Notes: generated by a model from the letters alone, not told the origin. A stretch of 10,193 bases of DNA from Chroococcidiopsidaceae cyanobacterium CP_BM_RX_35 (GCA_019242465.1 JAFAVL010000148.1:1-10193); one strand, 5' to 3'; positions 1-5,988 are shown, counted from the first letter of the stretch. A program made the numbers and translations.

Positions 1-82
1 CAGGTTTCGCCTTGGGGATCAAAGGCGAGATTTTCTGCCATTCCACATCACTCAGATCGCTATCGTAGGCACATCGGCTCAT
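1..82 (-). CDS. IS5-family transposase, N-terminus only (cut by window edge)
   Basis: Translating the minus strand from the ATG at 82-80 gives 27 residues. They begin MSRCAYDSDLSDVEWQKI and continue SPLIPKAKP. This YDSDL-(S/T)D-x-EW-x-x-I-x-P-L-I-P-x-AKPGG signature is the N-terminal DUF4096-type domain of IS5-family (DDE) transposases, which cut and paste the element by binding its terminal repeats. The catalytic DDE core lies beyond the left edge, so it cannot be said whether the element is intact. The gene points away from the DUF1622 remnant, leaving a leader of about 60 bp that should contain its promoter and the element's terminal repeat. The family call rests on a short but characteristic stretch. 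Confidence 0.75.
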   Translation of the reverse strand, partial: MSRCAYDSDLSDVEWQKISPLIPKAKP

Positions 83-142
83 CTGCAAAACTCTACTCTC
101 TACTCACTTCCAGCCTACCAAACCTCCTTTTCAAACAGGTTC
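1..142 (-). mobile_element. Left-edge fragment of an IS5-type insertion sequence
   Basis: A transposase N-terminus on the minus strand (82 down to 1) is followed by about 60 bp of non-coding DNA before DUF1622 coding homology begins at about 146-155. That layout is what is expected of an IS end. The outer boundary near 142 is inferred: the minus-strand sequence just inside it reads GAACCTGTTTG, and the adjoining TTA (143-145) could be a TNA-type target site. The opposite terminal repeat lies outside the window, so neither the inverted repeats nor the target duplication could be matched. Confidence 0.55.
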
Positions 143-154
143 TTAGCGTTTCAG

Positions 155-430
155 ATGACTCGTCGCCGTCGTCCTACTCCGTTCATTGAGTTACGGCTAG
201 CTTTTGGCACTTGGCTAGCCCTAGCGTTAGAGCTACAGTTGGGCGCAGACATTCTCGCAACTACCCTCAACCCTTCATTTGATGCGCTTGCTAAACTAGC
301 TATTGTTGCGGTGGTGCGAACGTTTTTGAATTACTTTTTAAACAAGGAATTGCAAGAGGAAACAGAACTCCAACGTCGAGCCAAGACAATAGCCACACCT
401 ATCTATTCTAAAGAACAAGAAGAAAGCTGA
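155..430 (+). pseudogene. DUF1622 family membrane protein, 5'-truncated by the adjacent IS
   Basis: The 91 residues match the C-terminal two thirds of the DUF1622 family. Landmarks are RLAFGTWLALALELQLGADI (about 14-33, membrane segment and signature), KLAIVAVVRTFLNYFLNKEL (47-66, second membrane segment) and a charged tail. Members of this family that I recall carry an additional N-terminal membrane helix before an Arg-rich linker. Here only the linker (MTRRRRPTPF) remains. The annotated Met is probably an internal residue: the frame is open upstream of 155, straight into the IS, and there is no ribosome binding site at 155 (TTAGCGTTTCAG precedes it). The function of DUF1622 proteins is unknown. 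A shortened protein could in principle still be made from 155, but loss of the first helix suggests an inactive remnant. Confidence 0.7.
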
Positions 431-511
431 ATTTAGAGGATTATATCTCTAATAATATCTCGTTATAAAATCCGTTAAGGTAAAAGACATTTTGCTTATA
501 GCGTATGTGTT

Positions 512-1126
512 ATGAATCAGAAAAATAGCAAACCTACTCCAGTGCCAATAGGACACGATTTCATCAGATTCATAGCTGCCGTTGCTGGGGGAATTGTAGC
601 TTATATCATTACTAGCAATCTACCTAGACTAGATTCTGCAATTGCGTGTGCGGTAGTGATTGCCCTCACGTCCTTCGCCAACACTCGACTTTCTCACCCC
701 ACTCTTTGGTGGAGCCACTTGGGGGCAATTGCTGGCGGTGTGGTTGGGACAGGTACAGTTCTAGCAGACACAGTTGCCCAAGCAGGTTTATCACACCAGA
801 CGGAAGTCAGGTATACCATCGTTGGCTATCTGGGTCTAGCAGGTTTAGTCTCCGGGATTTTTTTAGGCAGGGACTTTGGGAAAGCTCACGTACCAACCCT
901 AGGAGAGTTCCTCAAGGGAGCAAGCGCACTGACGGCTGGAGCATTCGCAGTTATCGTCACAATCAAGTTTATCCTTGCGGGTATAGAGCCGGCAAGGTCG
1001 CTCTCCAGCCGATTAAGTACCACAACCACAACTCTGGTCACGTCCCTTGCTGCACCTGGTTGGATTGGCTACCTAGTGGGTCGCCTGCGGCTTTCGAGGA
1101 AAGGTAAGCCACCTCGTGGTACTTAA
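512..1126 (+). CDS. Hypothetical polytopic membrane protein, 204 aa
   Basis: I do not recognise the family. The protein is strongly hydrophobic, with about five or six probable membrane spans (roughly 17-34, 40-56, 69-91, 101-119, 137-157 and 173-191). A Gly-rich stretch, GAIAGGVVGTG (71-81), is of the kind that packs helices closely. The N-terminus (MNQKNSKPTP) is short and polar, and the C-terminus is basic (RLRLSRKGKP), which by the positive-inside rule suggests a cytoplasmic tail. No catalytic motif or metal site is visible. The start lacks a clear Shine-Dalgarno: the nearest AAGG is about 30 nt upstream. It lies in the same direction as the broken marC-family gene 47 bp downstream, so the two may be co-transcribed. 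Coding status is supported by the long ORF and its consistent membrane character. Confidence 0.75.
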   Translation: MNQKNSKPTPVPIGHDFIRFIAAVAGGIVAYIITSNLPRLDSAIACAVVIALTSFANTRLSHPTLWWSHLGAIAGGVVGTGTVLADTVAQAGLSHQTEVRYTIVGYLGLAGLVSGIFLGRDFGKAHVPTLGEFLKGASALTAGAFAVIVTIKFILAGIEPARSLSSRLSTTTTTLVTSLAAPGWIGYLVGRLRLSRKGKPPRGT

Positions 1127-1173
1127 CTGTACAACGAAGCCGTACTTTAGAACCTTACAGAACAAGAGGACCT

Positions 1174-1960
1174 ATGAACAACCGGAATCGCATCTATCTC
1201 TTCAAATCCAAGCCTCTCACTGTATGTGCTACCCCTTTCTTGCTGTTGGGATTGACGCTGGTGGTTCAGAACCAGGCTCTTGCTGCTGCTCAGCCAGTTG
1301 CTCCGGCAGCAAACATGCCGTCAACCTCTCTGGTGCTGGGGTTAGATCGAGTCTTCACCTACTTTTTTGTGATGCTGGGGCCAATTAAGCTCATAGCTCC
1401 ATTTGTGCAACTGACGCACAACGAACGCCGATGATTCCTTCCGACGACGCCTCGCTTTACGCGCCTTCATATTTGCCTGCATTGTCGGACTTGTGGCTGC
1501 GGTGATCGGTCAATCGCTCTTGGCAAAGTGGGATGTCTCGCTTCCTGCCTTGCTAATTGCTGCAGGTATTGTGCTGTTTCTAGTAGCTTTACAGGCTGTA
1601 CTACAACAATATGAGTCACCTGTGAGGGAACAGAGCGCACCGCCGACTCCATCGATGGCTATGGCCTTTGCCCCATTGACTTTTCCCACAATTATCACTC
1701 CCTATGGAACGGCAGCACTGATCCTGTTGCTGGCAGCAGGAAAGAATACCAGGGATGACTTCGCCATCCTTGGCATATTTCTGGCAATCATGGTCATCAA
1801 CCTACTGGCGATGTTGTTTGCTCCTCAGATCCTCAAGTTTATCGGTGTAACGACACTACGGATTCTGGCAGCGGTGCTGGGAATTTTACAGGTGGCGCTG
1901 GCTATCCAGATGATTATAAAAGCCCTTGTTATGCTGGGGGCGCTCCCAGTACGCAGCTAA
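1174..1960 (+). pseudogene. MarC-family integral membrane protein, split by a +1 frameshift
   Basis: Two ORFs in different frames make one MarC-type protein. The first half (1174-1434) carries an N-terminal signal-like segment ending ALAAA, then FFVMLGPIKLIAPFVQLTHNERR, the characteristic first-helix region of MarC proteins, and stops at TGA 1432-1434. The homology continues one base out of frame from GAT at 1430: DDSFRRRLALRAFIFACIVG runs directly into the ORF ending at 1960, with further family-like features (LPALLIAAGIVLFLVALQ, the loop FPTIITPYGTAALI, and ...LLAMLFAPQIL). Rejoined, it would be about 260 residues with six helices. MarC proteins were once linked to multiple antibiotic resistance, but their transport role is unproven. 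The start at 1174 has a good Shine-Dalgarno, AGAGGA (1165-1170). The break may be a recent mutation, a sequencing error or, less likely, programmed frameshifting. Confidence 0.8.
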
Positions 1961-1989
1961 AGGGAAGTATCAATTCAGTCTTATACTAA

Positions 1990-2035
1990 CTAGAGCAGGT
2001 TCCAAGAAACAGACGCTGTTAATGATTAAACGTCA
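1990..2035. repeat. 46-bp direct repeat, copy 1, ending at the Uma2 stop codon
   Basis: This copy matches 2866-2911 without gaps at 38 of 46 positions by hand count. It includes the invariant core CAGACGCTGTTAAT. Its right edge is the TGA (TCA on the plus strand) of the minus-strand Uma2 gene. Read as minus-strand RNA, positions 10-21 can form a 4-bp stem with a 4-nt loop, GTTT-CTTG-GAAC. Confidence 0.75.
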
Positions 2036-2049
2036 GACTCCAGTCTGAC
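2032..2049 (-). terminator. Perfect hairpin over the Uma2 stop codon, possible weak terminator
   Basis: GTCAGAC-TCCA-GTCTGAC forms a perfect 7-bp stem with a 4-nt loop (or an 8-bp palindrome around CC). It spans the last codons and stop of the Uma2 gene. In the minus-strand transcript it is followed by GTTTAAT, only a weak U-tract, so intrinsic termination is possible but not convincing. It could instead protect the 3' end of the mRNA. Confidence 0.4.
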
Positions 2050-2674
2050 ACCGTTTGTCATGAACTCCCTGGCGAAATGCCTTCGCCGCTGCCAGGGGAT
2101 TCGGGTTATGAACAGATTGACTGAGCAAATTCATATCCAAATGAGGAAGGAGTTCACTGTAGGCAATTGCTTCATAGCCAAAGGTATCCGCATGGGTTAC
2201 TTCTTCGCGTAGATGGTAAATGAAAAAACGGTCATTCTGCCAGAACCACACCTCCCGGACTCCCAATCGGTGAAAGCGTTCCAATCGATTAATCCCACCA
2301 CTGCTAATGATGACTTCAATTGCCAAATCGGGAAAATCCTTATCCGTGCCGATGCAGTAGCTCTCGTCGGGTTCTGCACCCACTTGTTGTTCCACTTTGC
2401 GAAACGTCGTAGAGCCAGTGGGAAAATACTCCGTGTCAGTTTCTAAAAAGTAAATTTCCAGCAATGTTCCAATTTGCGTTTTCCCACTTTCATGCCGACG
2501 GCTTGGTGCCACGATTTCTAAAACTCCATCAAGATAATTCACCCGGCAGGTAAAGTTATCCCCCAGCTCAGCCAATAACGCCTCGTACTGCGACCATGTG
2601 ACATTTGCAATAATTCGCCGCTCTTCGGGATCGTCCAGCTTCAACCGTTGAGATAAGTCATCAAGAAGAACCAT
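2033..2674 (-). CDS. Uma2 family (DUF820) putative restriction-endonuclease-like protein
   Basis: The 213-residue protein has the Uma2/DUF820 layout. YLDGVLEIVAPSRRHE (47-62) is the conserved strand-loop after the N-terminal helix. The EPDESYCIG segment (101-109) and FPDLAIEVI (114-122) supply the acidic residues of a PD-(D/E)xK-like fold (D116, E120). RLERFHRLGVREVWFW (130-145) is the usual helix-strand that follows. As in many Uma2 proteins, the canonical Lys of ExK is replaced (E-V-I here). The family is hugely multiplied in cyanobacteria; nuclease activity is predicted from the fold and has not been shown for most members. The C-terminus (KAFRQGVHDKRCQTGV) looks unstructured. The ATG at 2674 has no strong Shine-Dalgarno. 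The gene stands alone on this strand between two 46-bp repeats, downstream of the barrel-protein gene and 234 bp from it. Confidence 0.85.
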   Translation of the reverse strand: MVLLDDLSQRLKLDDPEERRIIANVTWSQYEALLAELGDNFTCRVNYLDGVLEIVAPSRRHESGKTQIGTLLEIYFLETDTEYFPTGSTTFRKVEQQVGAEPDESYCIGTDKDFPDLAIEVIISSGGINRLERFHRLGVREVWFWQNDRFFIYHLREEVTHADTFGYEAIAYSELLPHLDMNLLSQSVHNPNPLAAAKAFRQGVHDKRCQTGV

Positions 2675-2710
2675 AAACCCTCATCTTTTCCCTTTTGAAC
2701 TCATTTTAGA

Positions 2711-2833
2711 ACGTCCACCTACGATCGCGATTTCGTCCTCAGTCCTCTGCGGGATGGACTGGAGGAAGTGCCCAAAATCGGTGGACATATTATCAGCATG
2801 AAACAAGACTTTGCGCAGGTTTTTCCAGACTAG
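2711..2833 (+). pseudogene. Possible short coding remnant (41 codons) in intergenic DNA
   Basis: This frame reads TSTYDRDFVLSPLRDGLEEV, then PKIGGHIISMKQDFAQVFPD and a TAG stop at 2831-2833. The composition is protein-like (amphipathic, no low complexity, a sensible C-terminus), but there is no start codon at its head and a TGA lies 15 nt upstream. It may be the 3' end of a gene lost by rearrangement. I do not recognise the family, and chance cannot be excluded at this length. Confidence 0.25.
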
Positions 2834-2865
2834 GCTGCATGTTTACCAAAAGTTCATAATACCCT

Positions 2866-2911
2866 CTAGACCAGGCTCAAAGGAGCAGACGCTGTTAATC
2901 GTTAAACTTCA
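2866..2911. repeat. 46-bp direct repeat, copy 2, ending at the barrel-protein stop codon
   Basis: This is the partner of 1990-2035, and its right edge is again the TGA of a minus-strand gene. As minus-strand RNA the equivalent stem is GCTC-CTTT-GAGC. Compared with copy 1, the second pair changes from U-A to C-G and the fourth from U-G to C-G, so pairing is kept despite the substitutions. Confidence 0.75.
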
Positions 2912-4105
2912 TTTAGCAGTTGGAAATAAAAGAGTGAAGGTAAATCGCAGCGTCCACTCCGGACCAAATCCAGGACGTATGACGTTGTAATAACCAGCTA
3001 GGCTAATGTTGGTCGGCTGAGTTCCCAGGGTGAGCAATTTGTTGACACTGATACCAAGAGGCACCGTAAACTTGTCTCCCCTTCCAGCATTCCAGTTAGC
3101 TGTGATCTGAGGACTAGTACCAACCGTCCAGCCGTGAGGCAAGCTGTAGTTGAAGATGGGCTGGAGCAAGAATGAGCTGACCGCCGGGCGACTGCTGTCT
3201 CCGGCAACCGACCAAATTTGGTTCGCCAAGGCTCCGTACTGCAGTTTTCCACTTTGCACTATGATGACTCCAGTCGGACCGAGACCAAACTTGCCCGTTC
3301 CCAGAACTGAAGCAGTCGCGGTAGGTAATAGAAAAATTGGACCTACACCATAGGTGACTTTACTGTTACCAGTTTGAGGAACAAAAAAGAACTGAGGATT
3401 GATGTCTCCCAAGCCGAACGTTGACCCACCTGATTCAACTTCTTCGGTGATTGGGTCTAAGCCAACTCTAGGTTGGTTAATAAACGGGATGATAGTGCGA
3501 GTGACCAACAGTAATTTTTTGCTAAGTCGTACTGGAATCACGGGCTGGATGTTCAGAACGTACTGAGTATCTTTAGTCGGTCCAACGCCAAAGTTGAAGT
3601 TGTTTTGCAGGGGAACACTGATCAAGTTGGCAATCGGATTTGTGGCTTGCTGAGCCAGATCGCTTTGTGTTCCAGCTGCTGCTGGGGGAGCAGGTGCAGT
3701 TGTATTGCTAGTTTGAGCTGTCTTCTGAGTCAAAGTGGTGAGGTGATTTCCTGAGTCGGGGCGAGCGATCGCTCCCTTCAGGTCAAAGGCTCTGGTGCTG
3801 ACCTTAGTGTCAAGTGGCGATGGAATGGACCACTTTTGCTCGGAGTGAGTAACGGCGTTAGCCTGCAAACTAGCCTGTATTGCCTCATCCAGTTCGGGCA
3901 GGGTGACTGGGGACCGATCGGTCACGAATTCCAGCGTGTTCGGCTTTGCCGTCCCCAAGAGAATCGTCCGTCTATCGGCAAATGCGGGTAGTGGTGCGGC
4001 AACCGAGGGCAATGCAGTTGGGATCGCTACCACACTTGTAAGGACAATCGATGTCAAATAAATAACCCCACAACGGCGAATGAAGGGGCGAGGCACCCTC
4101 GCCAC
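2909..4105 (-). CDS. Probable outer-membrane beta-barrel protein (MetA-pathway/'neuromedin U'-annotated type)
   Basis: The 398-residue protein has a GTG start (4105-4103) with a GGGAAGGA Shine-Dalgarno just upstream. Residues 1-43 form a signal peptide: RRCGVIYLTSIVLTSVVAIP, then small residues with cleavage near SVAA or AFA. Residues 45-160 are a polar, Pro/Ala/Thr-rich spacer without recognisable fold. From about 160 to the end the sequence alternates polar and hydrophobic residues in many short strands (ISVPLQNNFNFGVG, YVLNIQPVIPV, LLLVTRTIIPF, FFFVPQTG, TYGVGPIFLLPTATA) and closes with WTLRFTFTLLF, typical of a barrel's last strand. Such proteins are usually annotated as hypothetical, 'transporter' (PF13557-like) or, misleadingly, 'neuromedin U'. 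It is divergent from the sulfatase cluster, so a role in passing sulfated organics across the outer membrane is plausible but inferred. Confidence 0.7.
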   Translation of the reverse strand: MARVPRPFIRRCGVIYLTSIVLTSVVAIPTALPSVAAPLPAFADRRTILLGTAKPNTLEFVTDRSPVTLPELDEAIQASLQANAVTHSEQKWSIPSPLDTKVSTRAFDLKGAIARPDSGNHLTTLTQKTAQTSNTTAPAPPAAAGTQSDLAQQATNPIANLISVPLQNNFNFGVGPTKDTQYVLNIQPVIPVRLSKKLLLVTRTIIPFINQPRVGLDPITEEVESGGSTFGLGDINPQFFFVPQTGNSKVTYGVGPIFLLPTATASVLGTGKFGLGPTGVIIVQSGKLQYGALANQIWSVAGDSSRPAVSSFLLQPIFNYSLPHGWTVGTSPQITANWNAGRGDKFTVPLGISVNKLLTLGTQPTNISLAGYYNVIRPGFGPEWTLRFTFTLLFPTAK

Positions 4106-4445
4106 AACGTCCTTCCCTACACTCTGCGCCGCAGGCGCTCTGACAGACTGTTTTTCGAAAATTTTTCTAGAAGCCTTGCTGGACGAACTTTAACTCCTAT
4201 AACTGTTTAGTGATGCAATGAGGTGCATCAAGAGCGAGATAGAAGGTAGAACAAAAACGTAAGAAAATTATAGGAAAAGATATGAACCCTGTCAGGCAAT
4301 ACTCTAATTAACTTGTATTTTTATTGATGTCTTGTGTTTTCCTATCTTATTCTTATTTTCTCGCCCTAGACTCAAGGCAGAAATTAATGCCATCACCTTA
4401 GTGACCTAGTAAACATTATGAAACGTGAAAGGAAAGCTATAGCTC
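4106..4445. promoter_or_regulatory. Divergent intergenic region between barrel protein and sulfatase cluster
   Basis: These 340 bp must hold the promoters of both divergent transcription units. The right half (about 4310-4375) is AT-rich. Within it, TTGATG (4324-4329) and TATTCT (4348-4353) are 18 bp apart and could be a weak sigma-70 type promoter for the sulfatases; this is only a partial match. The left side holds a short GCGCC-GCA-GGCGC palindrome (4126-4138) in the barrel gene's leader. The dyad at 4211-4230 is listed separately. No gene longer than a dozen codons is credible here. Confidence 0.5.
4211..4230. promoter_or_regulatory. Candidate operator: perfect dyad TGATGCA-N6-TGCATCA
   Basis: Two perfect 7-bp inverted arms flank a 6-bp spacer (ATGAGG), 105 bp upstream of the barrel gene and 215 bp upstream of sulfatase 1. 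The size and symmetry suit a dimeric transcription factor; the outer T and A are also compatible with a LysR-type site. Position in a divergent promoter region is the main support. No regulator gene is in the window, so the protein that binds is unknown. Confidence 0.45.
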
Positions 4446-5933
4446 ATGGCAGGTAAAAAGCCTAACATCCTTATCATCTTTGGTGACGACATTGGCTTCT
4501 GGAACGTCAGCGCCTACAATCGTGGCATGATGGGTTATCGCACGCCCAACATCGATCGCATCGGTAAAGAAGGCGTGATCTGCACCGACGCCTACGGTCA
4601 GCAGTCCTGTACCGCCGGACGCGCCGCCTTTATTCTAGGACAAACGCCCGCTCGCACTGGGTTAACTAAAATTGGCATGCCGGGAGGTAAAGAAGGCATT
4701 CAGCCGGAAGACCCGACGATCGCCGAATTGCTGAAGCCGTTAGGTTACGCTACCGGACAGTTTGGCAAAAATCACTTGGGCGACCTGGATGAACACTTGC
4801 CCACCGTCCACGGCTTCGATGAGTTCTTTGGCAACCTGTATCACCTGAACGCAGAAGAAGAACCGGAACATCCCGACTATCCGAAAGATCCAGAGTTCAA
4901 GAAGAAATTTGGACCGCGTGGGGTACTCCGTAGTAAAGCTGATGGTAAAGGCGGACAGACGGTTGAAGATACAGGACCGTTGACAAAGAAGCGAATGGAA
5001 ACGATTGACGAAGAATTCCTCGCGCCGACGCTGGAGTTTATCGACCACGGAACTGCCACAGATACCTCCTGGTTTGTCTGGTTCAACACCACCCGCATGC
5101 ATGACTTTACTCACCTAAAACCCGAATCGGCAGGGAAAACTGGACTAGGTGTATATGCAGATGGTATGGTGGAAACCGATGGGCATGTGGGGCAGCTTTT
5201 AAGCAAGCTCGACCAGTTGGGCATTGCTGACAACACAATTGTTGTCTATACTACTGACAACGGGGCACAGTTCTTTTCATGGCCCGATGGCGGTACTACC
5301 CCATTCAAAAGTGAGAAAAATACGACTTGGGAAGGTGGCTTCCGGATTCCGCTACTCATACGCTGGCCCGGTGTGATTCCGGCAGGCACAGAGCTTAACG
5401 AAATTATCTCCCTGGAAGACTTGATGCCTACCCTGCTAGCAGCAGCGGGCAACCCGGATGTGAAACGGCAGTTGCTCGATGGCTACAAAGGCGAATTCAA
5501 GACTTTCAAGGTGCATCTGGACGGCTTCAACTTCATGCCTTACTTCACCGAAGGTGCAGAGTGGCCCCGCAAGTGGTTTGTTTACTGGACGGATGATGCC
5601 GATTTTGCTGGATTCCGCTACGGGCAATACAAACTGCTCTATGCGATTCAGGAAGCAAAGGGGCTGGAAGTCTGGCGTTTTCCGCTGACCAAACTCCGCG
5701 GCCCGATGATGACTAGTGTTCGTTCCGATCCGTTTGAGAAGGCGTTCACTGACGCACCTGGGTTTGCCGACTGGACGTATCACCATATGTACCTGATGGT
5801 GCCTGGAATCGCTTTAGTCAGTAAATTCCTGGCGACGTTTAAAGACTACCCGCCGCGTCAGGCTCCGGGTTCATTCAATGTAGACGCCATTATCGAAACG
5901 ATGACGGCAGGCTCGAAGAAGATGGGCCTTTAG
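4446..5933 (+). CDS. Arylsulfatase-like sulfatase 1 (CTAGR type), no signal peptide
   Basis: This is a sulfatase of the alkaline-phosphatase superfamily (PF00884), 495 residues, hydrolysing sulfate esters. Visible active-site parts are the metal-binding pair D14-D15 (IFGDDIG), the nucleophile motif C55-T-A-G-R59 followed by AAFILGQ, GKNHLG (K108, H110), H219 in TTRMHDFTH, D271-N272 (TTDNG) and K291 in EKNTTWEGGFRIP. C55 would be converted to formylglycine; the motif has Ala where the standard CxPxR has Pro. An in-frame TAG ends at 4442, three bases before the ATG, and the catalytic core starts at residue 6, so no signal peptide can be added: the product is predicted cytoplasmic. A Shine-Dalgarno AAAGGA (4428-4433) lies 12 nt upstream. 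It is the first gene of the cluster and a close paralogue of the next sulfatase (86% identity over residues 85-160, hand count). Confidence 0.93.
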   Translation: MAGKKPNILIIFGDDIGFWNVSAYNRGMMGYRTPNIDRIGKEGVICTDAYGQQSCTAGRAAFILGQTPARTGLTKIGMPGGKEGIQPEDPTIAELLKPLGYATGQFGKNHLGDLDEHLPTVHGFDEFFGNLYHLNAEEEPEHPDYPKDPEFKKKFGPRGVLRSKADGKGGQTVEDTGPLTKKRMETIDEEFLAPTLEFIDHGTATDTSWFVWFNTTRMHDFTHLKPESAGKTGLGVYADGMVETDGHVGQLLSKLDQLGIADNTIVVYTTDNGAQFFSWPDGGTTPFKSEKNTTWEGGFRIPLLIRWPGVIPAGTELNEIISLEDLMPTLLAAAGNPDVKRQLLDGYKGEFKTFKVHLDGFNFMPYFTEGAEWPRKWFVYWTDDADFAGFRYGQYKLLYAIQEAKGLEVWRFPLTKLRGPMMTSVRSDPFEKAFTDAPGFADWTYHHMYLMVPGIALVSKFLATFKDYPPRQAPGSFNVDAIIETMTAGSKKMGL

Positions 5934-5955
5934 TCATTCTGCAGTTAATTAATCG

Positions 5956-5963
5956 GCGATCGC
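5956..5963. repeat. HIP1 octamer GCGATCGC (intergenic copy)
   Basis: This is one of four exact HIP1 sites in the window; the others lie inside genes at 3765-3772, 7614-7621 and 9702-9709. The motif is over-represented in many cyanobacterial genomes and is used here as evidence for the host lineage. Confidence 0.85.
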
Positions 5964-5988
5964 GCTTCCTAACGCTATTTAGGACGCG
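5961..5988 (+). other. Hairpin in the gap between sulfatase 1 and sulfatase 2
   Basis: The outer arms CGCG (5961-5964 and 5985-5988) and inner arms TCCTAA/TTAGGA (5967-5972 and 5979-5984) pair around a 6-nt loop, with a 2-nt bulge (CT) on the left side. No U-tract follows (ACCGTCCCC), so it is not a standard intrinsic terminator. It starts 27 nt after the sulfatase 1 stop and could set mRNA processing or partial termination within the cluster. Confidence 0.4.

Noticed and set aside
431..511. TAGAG-N8-CTCTA inverted repeat after the DUF1622 remnant as a terminator
   Set aside because: The stem is only 5 bp, AT-rich and has no U-tract following it.
646..1107. Long plus-strand ORF (153 aa) overlapping the 204-aa membrane protein
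   Set aside because: Its composition is Cys/Ser/Arg/Trp-rich and unlike a folded protein. It is the shadow of the membrane-protein frame.
1990..2911. CRISPR array from the two related 46-bp repeats
   Set aside because: There are only two copies, they lie about 876 bp apart with a gene between them, and each is tied to a stop codon.
3765..3772. GCGATCGC palindromes as regulatory sites
   Set aside because: These are HIP1 octamers, common throughout cyanobacterial genomes and mostly inside genes here.
4418..4456. 12-codon upstream ORF (MKRERKAIAHGR) overlapping the sulfatase 1 start
   Set aside because: It could be a leader peptide, but there is no conservation evidence or distinctive coding content, and its Lys/Arg-rich start overlaps the Shine-Dalgarno region, which explains the AAAGGA bases.
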